From the NCBI GenBank assembly GCA_938002705.1, contig CALLAG010000088.1, positions 1 through 9,203 on the forward strand: a DNA stretch of 9,203 nt, in the 5' to 3' direction. This document shows, in pieces, positions 1 through 6,472 of this stretch; the stretch's first letter is position 1, and each line of letters begins with the position of its first letter. This DNA is from an uncultured Saprospiraceae bacterium. Its GTDB lineage: Bacteria; Bacteroidota; Bacteroidia; Chitinophagales; Saprospiraceae. The notes below the pieces were generated by a model. The model worked only from the letters and a program-made list of their open reading frames with translations, did not search any database and was not told the origin of the DNA. Position numbers and translations under genes: made by a program.

Positions 1-2343
1 GACATCTATGCCTACACGTCGGCTATCCCAGTTACCTTGGCCTTGTGATATCAGTCCATCAAAATTAGAAGTTCCACTCCAGAATGCTTGGTTGAATATA
101 TCTTGTGCACTGACTCTGACATTGAGCTTATCATCTAAGAATTTCTTAGATATCCCCATGTCTAATGAATAACTGGAGTCATACTCAAATACTCCACCCC
201 AGACACCTGGGCCAGAATACCATCCTGATAACTCAAAAGTGTACTTCTTAGGCAATGAGAAAGTATGCTGCTGGAATATATTATAGCTGAATGCTTGTAA
301 GTCGATAATGACACCATCACCATAGTCTGCTTGATTATCAAGATAAGATGCAGATATATTAAAGTACGCATTCCAGAAAGAACGGACTTCTATAGGTGCA
401 CTAATATTAGCACTAATGATAGTCTGCTCTGCGAGGTTATCCCAATTGATAAAACTCGCTCTGGGGTCCCTATCATCTGGCGCCAGTAATCTCGTTATCT
501 GATCTGTCGTCTTACTATAAGCCAACTTGAAGTTATATCTCCACTTAAGGAGATAGCCTATCTCATAGTTATTGACGATCTCAGGCTGTAAGAAGGCATT
601 CCCTTTAGAGAATGATAGTTCGCTTAGTTGTACCTCGAATGGATTAAGGACGTTATAATCTGGTCTGTTGATTCTTCTTCCATAGTTTAGTGATATGGCA
701 TCACTCATATTGACCTGATAAGTCAAGCCTAATGATGGAAAGATATTAGTATAGTCCAGTTCTACTGGAGGTTCTGTCAGCTCTGGTAAGAATGCTTGTA
801 AGTTACCTGTCGCATCTGTCACCTCTACCCTCACACCTGAGCTCATGCTCCACTTCTCTGATAGTGATCTGCTGTATGATGCATAACCAGCATATACATT
901 CTCAGTATAGAAAAACAAATTACTTCTGCGCTCGTCTACTTCTAATACATCATCGATGACATCATAGAAAAGAAAAGTATTATCAGTCTCTACTCTACTG
1001 TACTTAGATCCGAAACCTAATCTACCGCCAGCGAGATCTCGCTCATAGTCCAACTTAAGTGTATAGATATCGATATCAACTGGAGCAAAGTTAGCAAAGT
1101 TATTCTGCGTAAGAATCTTAGTCTCTGTGCTATCAAAGTAGGTATTAGGCTGAGTAAAAAATGCCGTGTTACGATACTGACCGTAATCTGCATCAAAGTT
1201 AATTGTCGATGTCTTATTATCGAATCTATAATTGATATTATAAGTATTACTTACATTCTCACCTCTCGAATTATTAGCTGCTATGAGTATACTATCGATA
1301 TTATTAGGATTAGCTTGCGTTTTGATGAGTGTCCGACTTGCAGCATCATTTCTGTTATCTACATCTCCTCGGCTTACAAGTACGCCTAATGTATGCTTAT
1401 CATTTATAAAATAATCAATCCCTCCACGTGCATTATAGCCTTCTCTATTAGATTCCATATCTGTGTCTCTTACGAGCGATAAGACATTCTGATTATCTAC
1501 AAAATCAAACAACTCTTGTCTGTCAGCATCGGTGTAGCCTACATTTCCAAAAACATTAATCTTACCGTTACGATAGTTACCTGTAGTACCTACATTATAC
1601 CGCCCTCTACGACCTTGACTAAATCCAGCATTAACGGAACCATTATATCCGTAGCTGTCATTTTTCTTTAATCTTATATCAATGATGCCGGCATTACCCT
1701 CCGCTTCGTACTTAGCACCAGGGTTAGATATGATATCCATTCTATCTATCTGATCTGCTGTAAGATTAAGTAAGTAGTTCTTAAGATCCTCGCCTGACAA
1801 TGGCAATCTCTTACCATCTACGTACACTAGTACGCCTGATCTACCGAGCACAATTATATTATCGTTATTATCTACGAGAACGCCGGGAGCTTTTCTGAGA
1901 AGATCTAAGCCATTACTACCCGTACTATTGATGGTGCCTTGTACATTGAATACAGTCCTATCGGCCTTGACCTCGACGATAGATCTCTTAGCCGTAATAA
2001 CTGTCTCTTGTAGCTCTATAGAACTGCTTATGAGACTATTACCCCCTAAGTCAATATCCTGATCTCTAAGTTCTAACAAATCTGAGTAGTAATCTTCATG
2101 AGCGAGATAGGTCGCTTTGACGATATAACTACCTGCAGGCATAGATACAAAGCTAAATCTGCCATCTATATCGGTGGTCTCTACCTTGACCATAGAAGAA
2201 TCCACTCCTGATAGCAGCAGCACATTAGCATAGACAACAGGCTGATCCTCAGAGTCATATAGACTTCCAATAATATTATAATCTTGCGAGAAGATACATA
2301 GTGGTAAACATAAGATCGTAATAAAGAGTATAGTTTTTTCCAT
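1..2343 (-). CDS. TonB-dependent outer-membrane receptor, OMP_b-brl_3 type (C-terminus cut by window edge)
   Basis: Outer-membrane beta-barrel receptor that should import or bind a ligand using TonB/ExbBD energy; the ligand cannot be told. The frame is open from an ATG at 2343 to base 1, giving 781 residues and no internal stop. Residues 1-20 are a signal peptide (MEKTILFITILCLPLCIFSQ). Residues about 22-105 form a carboxypeptidase-regulatory-like beta-sandwich, with DIDGRFSF near 58-65. Residues about 112-230 are the plug, with LDLLRKAPGV near 146-155, VLVYVDGKRLPLSG near 171-184 and NPGAKYEAEGNAGIIDI near 207-223. The rest is barrel, rich in aromatic/polar alternation. The last visible residues, WDSRRVGIDV, resemble the approach to the final barrel strand, so I infer only some tens of residues are missing. 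There is no SusD-like partner in view, and this subfamily normally lacks one. The gene diverges from the SulP gene across 181 bp. The class is secure and the substrate unknown. Confidence 0.93.
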   Translation of the reverse strand, partial: MEKTILFITILCLPLCIFSQDYNIIGSLYDSEDQPVVYANVLLLSGVDSSMVKVETTDIDGRFSFVSMPAGSYIVKATYLAHEDYYSDLLELRDQDIDLGGNSLISSSIELQETVITAKRSIVEVKADRTVFNVQGTINSTGSNGLDLLRKAPGVLVDNNDNIIVLGRSGVLVYVDGKRLPLSGEDLKNYLLNLTADQIDRMDIISNPGAKYEAEGNAGIIDIRLKKNDSYGYNGSVNAGFSQGRRGRYNVGTTGNYRNGKINVFGNVGYTDADRQELFDFVDNQNVLSLVRDTDMESNREGYNARGGIDYFINDKHTLGVLVSRGDVDNRNDAASRTLIKTQANPNNIDSILIAANNSRGENVSNTYNINYRFDNKTSTINFDADYGQYRNTAFFTQPNTYFDSTETKILTQNNFANFAPVDIDIYTLKLDYERDLAGGRLGFGSKYSRVETDNTFLFYDVIDDVLEVDERRSNLFFYTENVYAGYASYSRSLSEKWSMSSGVRVEVTDATGNLQAFLPELTEPPVELDYTNIFPSLGLTYQVNMSDAISLNYGRRINRPDYNVLNPFEVQLSELSFSKGNAFLQPEIVNNYEIGYLLKWRYNFKLAYSKTTDQITRLLAPDDRDPRASFINWDNLAEQTIISANISAPIEVRSFWNAYFNISASYLDNQADYGDGVIIDLQAFSYNIFQQHTFSLPKKYTFELSGWYSGPGVWGGVFEYDSSYSLDMGISKKFLDDKLNVRVSAQDIFNQAFWSGTSNFDGLISQGQGNWDSRRVGIDV

Positions 2344-2361
2344 AATTTCTAATAGTTATGG

Positions 2362-2369
2362 CAAAGATA
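2362..2369 (-). promoter_or_regulatory. Bacteroidota -7 promoter box for the TonB-dependent receptor
   Basis: Read on the minus strand this is TATCTTTG, a perfect match to the Bacteroidota sigma-ABfr -7 consensus TAnnTTTG. It ends 18 nt before the receptor ATG, implying a leader of roughly 12 nt. A clear TTTG-type -33 element is not visible at the expected distance, so this is a half-supported promoter. The box was found by eye, and its placement before a start codon is the main support. Confidence 0.55.
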
Positions 2370-2524
2370 ATAGACCTCTACACTTTAGATAATATTTATA
2401 TATGTACACATAGAAAATGACGATAGATGACTTATAAAATCAGAATTATATCAAAATTTAGAATATATTTTCGATGCTATTCATTCTCTAAAAAACAAGG
2501 ATTCGCATATTTTTACTGCATTTA

Positions 2525-4423
2525 TTGCATCTTGTGCATGACTTAATCTCTCATCTAACAAATACGATCTTGAAGAACGAATCAATCTTAGGCTTTAACC
2601 TCAAACATCTAAAAGGCGATGTTTTTGGAGGTATTACAGCGGGTATCGTAGCATTGCCGCTGGCTCTGGCATTTGGTGTAAGCTCAGGTCTGGGGCCAAG
2701 CGCAGGTCTCTATGGTGCCATATTTATAGGATTTTTTGCTGCATTATTTGGTGGCACGGCGACTCAGATATCAGGACCTACGGCTCCTATGACTGCAGTA
2801 AGCATGGTTGTGATAGCGGGTATCGTGGCTGCATTTGATGGAGAAGTCAGTAAGGCCTTACCGGCAATATTGACAGTATTCCTCTTAGGTGGTTTGATGC
2901 AAGTAGCTTTAGGATTATTGGGATTCGGTAAGTATATCAAGTATATCCCCTATCCCGTCGTTTCAGGATTTATGACTGCCATAGGTGTGATTATTATAGT
3001 GACTCAGATACTACCATGTATAGGTTACTACCCTAAAGAAGATATCGCTTTTGTAGAACAATTTAAACCATTCGCTGAGGAAGTCATCTTAGAGAATATA
3101 CTTAAGGAAGAGGCAGGTGAAGGCCTTTTAGTTGTGGAGAACTTTAAGGAGACTATTATAAAAGCTGATAAGATAACATCAGAACAGATCCTTAAAGAGT
3201 CACAGACCCTAGCTGGAAGTGCAGCGTCTGGAGTCACAGGCGCTTTGAGAGTTCTACCGCGAGCTATTAGAAATATCTCCTGGCTAGAATTATTACTTGC
3301 ACTTGGCACCATATTCATTATATATGGTTTTAGACTTATCACTAAAGCTATCCCGAGTACTTTGATAGCACTATTTGTGATGTCAGGAATTGCTATCGGT
3401 TTTGACCTTGGATATAGACCTATAGAACAGATACCATCAGGCTTACCATTACCTAATATTGGGATCATCACTAATTTTAATCTGGAGTATATATCTCCTT
3501 ATATTTTTACGGCATTGACACTGGCCTTATTAGGTTCTATTGACTCATTACTAACATCCGTCGTCGCAGACAACATGACTAAGACTGTCCACAAGCCTAA
3601 CAAAGAACTTATCGGACAAGGTATAGGTAATTCTATAGCAGCTATATTCGGCGGTATCCCAGGTGCAGGAGCTACGATAAGAACTGTCGTGAATATCAAT
3701 GCTGGAGGAAAAACCAAGTTATCAGGAATGATAGCTGCTATCCTTCTATTATTTATCCTTATCGCATTAGGCCCTATAGCATCAAGAATTCCTGCTACTG
3801 TGTTAGCAGGTATCCTTATTACAGTGGGTATAGGCGTTATGGATTATAAAGGTCTGAAGGCCATACCTTATATGCCCAAGCCTGAAGTGGCTATAATGCT
3901 TATCGTACTCGTACTATCATCTATATGGAACCTCGTATATGCAGTAGGTATAGGTCTCATCATCGCCTCTCTTATGTTTATGAAAAAAATAGGTGATCTC
4001 ACCGCTAAGCGATCTAAAGTCACCGTACTCGCAGATGAAGAGAGATGGGTGGACGAAATGGATTTTCCAGATAGTCTCAAGGAAGAGGTCTTTATCAAGC
4101 ACATTAATGGGCCCCTATTCTTTGGTTCTACAAGTGACTTCACACAATTATCACAACAGATACCACCGACTGCATCTACGATCATCATACGTACCGGCAA
4201 GATGAATTACATAGACCAGTCCGGTCTGTATGCCATGGAGGATGCATTAGTAGGCTTAGTCCAAAAAGGGAAGAAAATAGTCCTTGTCGGATTATCTAAT
4301 CAACCTAAATATATGATGGAAAAGATAGATATCATCCCTGATCTTGTACCAAGAGAACAGTTATTCAAAGATTTTGAGTCTTGCCTGAGATGGATTAAAG
4401 CTAATGTGAGGGATGTCCAATAA
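2525..4423 (+). CDS. SulP-family inorganic anion transporter with C-terminal STAS domain (BicA-like Na+ site)
   Basis: Inner-membrane anion transporter of the SulP/SLC26 family. With a TTG start it has 632 residues. The membrane core runs from about 30 to 488: TM1 begins GDVFGGITAGIVALPLALAF, TM3 contains QISGPTAPMTAV (81-92), TM8 contains SIDSLLTSVVADNMT (338-352), and the TM10 region contains GGIPGAGATIRT (376-387). A STAS domain covers about 520-630, with the IDQSGL loop near 563-568. D340 and T344 have the same spacing as the TM8 Na+ ligands I recall for BicA, which favours Na+-coupled bicarbonate or a related anion over sulfate; this is inference. The TM5-TM6 loop (about 166-252) is unusually long and probably periplasmic. 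No in-frame ATG precedes the conserved core: the in-frame stop is at 2489, and possible starts are TTG 2525, GTG 2534 and TTG 2570. The last lies closest to the usual SulP N-terminus. No carbonic anhydrase gene adjoins it. Confidence 0.93.
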   Translation: MHLVHDLISHLTNTILKNESILGFNLKHLKGDVFGGITAGIVALPLALAFGVSSGLGPSAGLYGAIFIGFFAALFGGTATQISGPTAPMTAVSMVVIAGIVAAFDGEVSKALPAILTVFLLGGLMQVALGLLGFGKYIKYIPYPVVSGFMTAIGVIIIVTQILPCIGYYPKEDIAFVEQFKPFAEEVILENILKEEAGEGLLVVENFKETIIKADKITSEQILKESQTLAGSAASGVTGALRVLPRAIRNISWLELLLALGTIFIIYGFRLITKAIPSTLIALFVMSGIAIGFDLGYRPIEQIPSGLPLPNIGIITNFNLEYISPYIFTALTLALLGSIDSLLTSVVADNMTKTVHKPNKELIGQGIGNSIAAIFGGIPGAGATIRTVVNINAGGKTKLSGMIAAILLLFILIALGPIASRIPATVLAGILITVGIGVMDYKGLKAIPYMPKPEVAIMLIVLVLSSIWNLVYAVGIGLIIASLMFMKKIGDLTAKRSKVTVLADEERWVDEMDFPDSLKEEVFIKHINGPLFFGSTSDFTQLSQQIPPTASTIIIRTGKMNYIDQSGLYAMEDALVGLVQKGKKIVLVGLSNQPKYMMEKIDIIPDLVPREQLFKDFESCLRWIKANVRDVQ

Positions 4424-4460
4424 GTTAGAAGTGCAGGCTTTCATGGTCGGAGAGCTATGT

Positions 4461-4479
4461 CCTCTCGGTTAGCGAGAGG
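4461..4479 (+). other. Stem-loop 38 bp after the SulP stop codon
   Basis: CCTCTCG (4461-4467) pairs perfectly with CGAGAGG (4473-4479) around a 5-nt loop. There is no T-tract after it, so it is not a canonical intrinsic terminator, although it may protect the 3' end of the SulP mRNA. Its right arm is also the first copy of the direct repeat that follows. An upstream GAGAG (4450-4454) could compete for the left arm. Confidence 0.5.
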
Positions 4480-4608
4480 TCGAAGATATGAATCAGCGAG
4501 AGGTCATAGACATGAATCAGCGAGAGCACCAAGATCTTCGTGTAACTAATCAGCGAGAGGTCACAGACCTTCGAGTAACTAATTAGCGAGAGGTCACAGA
4601 CCTTCGCT
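4469..4608. repeat. Five-copy degenerate direct repeat, 24- and 33-bp spacing
   Basis: The core AGCGAGAG starts at 4471, 4495, 4519, 4552 and 4585, so copies are 24, 24, 33 and 33 bp apart. Copies 1 and 2 share AGCGAGAGGTC followed by a GA-rich segment and ATGAATC. Copies 3 and 4 carry about 9 extra bases (TCGNGTAAC) before the next AAT(C/T). Copy 3 is the most diverged, with GCACC in place of GGTCA. All spacings are multiples of three, but no frame combines a start codon with a gene-like product: the frame reading REV-D-MNQ is closed by TAG at both ends. The units are not a CRISPR array, since they are too short and contiguous. The function is unknown. They resemble intergenic satellite repeats that grow by slippage. 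Confidence 0.75.
4585..4608. other. Ten-base-pair bulged hairpin inside the last repeat copy
   Basis: AGGTC (4591-4595) pairs with GACCT (4599-4603) around the triloop ACA. One bulged G later, AGCGA (4585-4589) pairs with TCGCT (4604-4608). The inner AGGTCACAGACCT dyad is also present in copy 4 but is degraded in copies 1 to 3. The outer arm forms only in copy 5, where the sequence after CCTTCG changes. The structure works on either strand. There is no T-tract. Confidence 0.55.
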
Positions 4609-4633
4609 TCGGTTAGACCATAACCGATCCTCT

Positions 4634-4746
4634 TTCCTTCCCTTATGATGGAAGGAAGAATCCTTTGCCACTTTCGTGGCTATGTACTTTCTGAAAAGTG
4701 TTCGTAAGAACACTATTAATTTACCTTCCCATTTTTAGGGGAAGGT
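4634..4746. other. Cluster of four perfect stem-loops in 113 bp (REP-like element or structured RNA)
   Basis: Four uninterrupted stems follow one another. An 8-bp stem TTCCTTCC/GGAAGGAA (4634-4641 with 4650-4657) has an 8-nt loop. A 5-bp stem GCCAC/GTGGC (4667-4671 with 4676-4680) has a GAAA tetraloop on the minus strand. A 7-bp stem AGTGTTC/GAACACT (4697-4703 with 4708-4714) has a GTAA tetraloop on the plus strand. An 8-bp stem ACCTTCCC/GGGAAGGT (4723-4730 with 4739-4746) has an 8-nt loop. The CCTTCCC at 4636-4642 can also pair with GGGAAGG at 4739-4745, closing a three-way arrangement around the two tetraloop hairpins. The GGGGAAGGT-AGGATGGG segment at the right resembles a dispersed intergenic motif I recall from other Bacteroidota. 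The element may be a mobile or REP-type repeat, a non-coding RNA, or the convergent 3' ends of two transcripts. A smaller stem GGTTA/TAACC (4611-4615 with 4621-4625) lies just before it. Confidence 0.55.
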
Positions 4747-4761
4747 CAGGATGGGAATCTC

Positions 4762-4830
4762 CTAACACACAACAATAAAAACTAATTCTACAAGCATCCA
4801 AGCGACAACACAGTAAGCTACTTTTTTCAT
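4762..4830 (-). CDS. Possible 22-residue single-pass membrane peptide
   Basis: An ATG at 4830 opens a frame of 22 codons ending in TAG. The product has a lysine pair at 2-3 and then an almost wholly hydrophobic helix-length stretch (MKKVAYC at the start, FIVVC at the end). A stop codon two codons upstream fixes the maximum length. The profile, MKK followed by one membrane span, fits small membrane peptides and also the hydrophobic peptides of type I toxin systems. No promoter box of TAnnTTTG type and no ribosome binding site is visible, and an ORF this short can arise by chance. It lies between the TfoX gene and the hairpin cluster, which would form its 3' UTR if it is transcribed. No family is recognised. 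Confidence 0.3.
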   Translation of the reverse strand: MKKVAYCVVAWMLVELVFIVVC

Positions 4831-4847
4831 GATTTAGATTATTTATA

Positions 4848-4874
4848 AGTGCAATTACAATAGTTACGTGCACT
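4848..4874. other. Interrupted palindrome downstream of the TfoX-like gene
   Basis: AGTGCA (4848-4853) and TGCACT (4869-4874) are perfect inverted repeats separated by 15 AT-rich bases. The site lies 24 bp past the stop of the TfoX-like gene and 18 bp before the small-peptide ATG on the same strand. It could therefore be a weak 3'-end hairpin without a T-tract, or an operator ahead of the small ORF. The sequence does not decide between these. Confidence 0.3.
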
Positions 4875-4897
4875 CTATCTGCATCATGAATTTAAAT

Positions 4898-5275
4898 TTA
4901 TAATTTTTTCTTGGCGATTCTCTTCTTACTTAATTGAGCAACTGGATTATAATCTAAGCACAGCTGCAACCACCCCTCTAATTCCGTATCTGTATCTATC
5001 GCTTCGAATATTACAAAAACATAACCTTTCATAGGTCGGCCCGTAAAGTCCATGGGCATAGCCCCTTTTTTCTGAATGGCTTTACCATACAAATGTGTTC
5101 CCACACGAGCCATCAGTACATCTGTTTCTTTAGCTTTTATATGTAATAGTCCACAGCACATCTTATCATTGACCATAAAACATAGCCCACCAAACATTTT
5201 CTTTTCGATATAATTAACATGTTGACTATCAAATACTTGCCGTATTCTATCTGCCATATATTCGTCGTAAGCCAT
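4898..5275 (-). CDS. TfoX N-terminal-domain protein (TfoX/Sxy family, stand-alone domain)
   Basis: A small soluble protein of 125 residues consisting of little more than one TfoX_N domain (Pfam PF04993). Diagnostic stretches are KKMFGGLCFMVNDKMCCG at about 25-42, ARVG near 76-79, and PMDFTGRPMKGYVFV near 94-108. The C-terminus is lysine-rich (SKKRIAKKKL). In gammaproteobacteria, two-domain TfoX/Sxy proteins promote competence gene expression. Stand-alone N-terminal domains like this one are common in Bacteroidota and have no settled role, so competence should not be assumed. The ATG at 5275 gives the standard MAYDEYMADRI-type N-terminus. It sits 18 bp downstream of the methyltransferase stop with no terminator between them, so the two are probably co-transcribed. 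Confidence 0.85.
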   Translation of the reverse strand: MAYDEYMADRIRQVFDSQHVNYIEKKMFGGLCFMVNDKMCCGLLHIKAKETDVLMARVGTHLYGKAIQKKGAMPMDFTGRPMKGYVFVIFEAIDTDTELEGWLQLCLDYNPVAQLSKKRIAKKKL

Positions 5276-5293
5276 AGGACTATTTTCTACTAT

Positions 5294-6340
5294 TTATATA
5301 TCTTTATAAGTTACCTCAAAGGTATCCTTGAGCTTATCTATACTTACAGGTTTCAGAAGTTTCATATTTAATTCTTGCTTGGTCATGACCTTCTCTTGGA
5401 TGTTATCGTTATAATATTTTATTGGAGATTTTTTCGGGTCTGCTTCTCTCTTTGATATGAATTCTTTGTGACTGATAATCCTTTGATTAATGATGTTGTC
5501 GTAGAAATCTAATCCTATCGCTTCTATATTATCGCTCATCATCTTAGTGAAGGCACTATCTATATCATAAGATATACTGTCCCTGCCAGATGCTATAGAA
5601 GCTATCGCTGTCGTCCCAGTACCACCAAATGGATCTACTACAATATCACCATACAGAGAATACATCTGTATCAATCTATGCGGTATCTCAAATGGGTATG
5701 CTGCACTTCTGGATCTGCTATCGGACTTAGCTAAGGATTGCTTAGTACCTTTTAAGTCCCACAGATCTGAGAACCAATTATTTCTCTCTTCCCAGAAGAA
5801 TGCACTCTGCTGCCGTCTTAGTTTATCCTCAGCAGACTTGAATATTCTCTTGCCTCCTTTTCTGAATATAAGAATCCACTCATGCTCTAATGTCACATAT
5901 GCTCCTGAGGGCAGCATCCCTGATCCCATGAACTTATTGGGTGCATTCGTCTGCTTACGCCAGAGGATATTAGGGAGGTTAGGTATTCCGATATTGGCAA
6001 ATGCAGATATGATTCTACTATGATTAGGATACAACTGGAACTCCCCTCCTATCGTCCTCGTTGCATCACCGATATTAATACAAGCGAAGCCTCCAGGTAG
6101 GAGAATACGATCTATCTCTCGCCATACGGCATCTAGCTCTACATGCATAAGCTCGAATGCTTCTGGACCATTCTCATTCTTGAGAGCATCTCCTATATCT
6201 GTATTCTGCAGGGACATGATATCATCCCACATCGCTATCATAGGGTACGGCGGTGAGGTGGCTACTAAGGCTACACTGCCATCATCTATGGATGACATGT
6301 CATGGGCACCGCCAGCATATATTTTATGTGATGTAGTCAT
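5294..6340 (-). CDS. Beta-class site-specific DNA methyltransferase (SPPY type, probably N4-cytosine)
   Basis: Transfers a methyl group from S-adenosylmethionine to an exocyclic amino group in DNA. Family N6_N4_Mtase (PF01555), 348 residues. The catalytic motif IV, TSPPY, is at 28-32. The AdoMet-binding motif I, DPFGGTGTT, is at 236-244, with the following acidic strand SYDID near 257-261. The catalytic motif before motif I is the beta-class order, and SPPY rather than DPPY favours N4-cytosine, although some SPPY enzymes make N6-adenine. The region between, about 100-215, should contain the target-recognition part. About 80 residues follow the AdoMet domain, more than a minimal enzyme needs. 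No restriction endonuclease or helicase adjoins it, so it appears as an orphan methyltransferase, followed by the TfoX-domain gene. The ATG at 6340 gives the expected short lead-in, MTTSHKIYAG, and is preceded by a good promoter. Recognition site unknown. Confidence 0.92.
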   Translation of the reverse strand: MTTSHKIYAGGAHDMSSIDDGSVALVATSPPYPMIAMWDDIMSLQNTDIGDALKNENGPEAFELMHVELDAVWREIDRILLPGGFACINIGDATRTIGGEFQLYPNHSRIISAFANIGIPNLPNILWRKQTNAPNKFMGSGMLPSGAYVTLEHEWILIFRKGGKRIFKSAEDKLRRQQSAFFWEERNNWFSDLWDLKGTKQSLAKSDSRSRSAAYPFEIPHRLIQMYSLYGDIVVDPFGGTGTTAIASIASGRDSISYDIDSAFTKMMSDNIEAIGLDFYDNIINQRIISHKEFISKREADPKKSPIKYYNDNIQEKVMTKQELNMKLLKPVSIDKLKDTFEVTYKDI

Positions 6341-6363
6341 GATTAATTAAGACTTGCGTTAAG

Positions 6364-6392
6364 CAAAGCTAATGAATAATGACCAACACAAA
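6364..6392 (-). promoter_or_regulatory. Promoter of the methyltransferase-TfoX operon
   Basis: On the minus strand TAGCTTTG (6371-6364) is a perfect TAnnTTTG -7 box, and TTTG (6392-6389) lies 17 nt upstream as a candidate -33 element. The box ends 23 nt before the methyltransferase ATG. The -33 element abuts the T-run of the terminator at 6393-6420, so the promoter begins exactly where the upstream transcript ends. This implies separate transcription of the two gene pairs. Confidence 0.65.
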
Positions 6393-6420
6393 AAAAGCTG
6401 TCACTTACGTGACAGCTTTT
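6393..6420 (-). terminator. Strong intrinsic terminator of the OmpA / repeat-HhH pair
   Basis: A perfect 12-bp inverted repeat, AAAAGCTGTCAC (6393-6404) with GTGACAGCTTTT (6409-6420), encloses the tetranucleotide TTAC. On the minus strand this is a GTGACAGC stem with a GTAA (GNRA) tetraloop followed by seven Ts, a textbook Rho-independent terminator 52 bp after the stop of the repeat protein. In the plus direction the T-run is only four bases within the stem, so termination should be mainly leftward. Confidence 0.9.
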
Positions 6421-6472
6421 GACTTATTCCCTCTAATAAACGATCTGCAGTTAGCACTACATATTTACTCTT

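Noticed and set aside
162..371. A 69-codon minus-strand ORF near the left edge
   Set aside because: It lies in another frame inside the TonB-dependent receptor, whose own frame is open throughout and has recognisable barrel sequence.
3028..4200. Several minus-strand ORFs of 61-147 codons opposite the SulP gene
   Set aside because: They overlap the clearly coding SulP frame, have no recognisable domains, and are typical antisense shadows of hydrophobic coding sequence.
4469..4608. CRISPR array
   Set aside because: The conserved core is only about 11 bp, the units are contiguous and similar through their whole length, there are no unique spacers of regular size, and no cas gene is in view.
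4460..4680. An open minus-strand frame across the repeats giving a DLSLIH-like repeated peptide
   Set aside because: The frame is open for about 220 bp but has no ATG and no sensible start. It is open because the repeat spacings are multiples of three.
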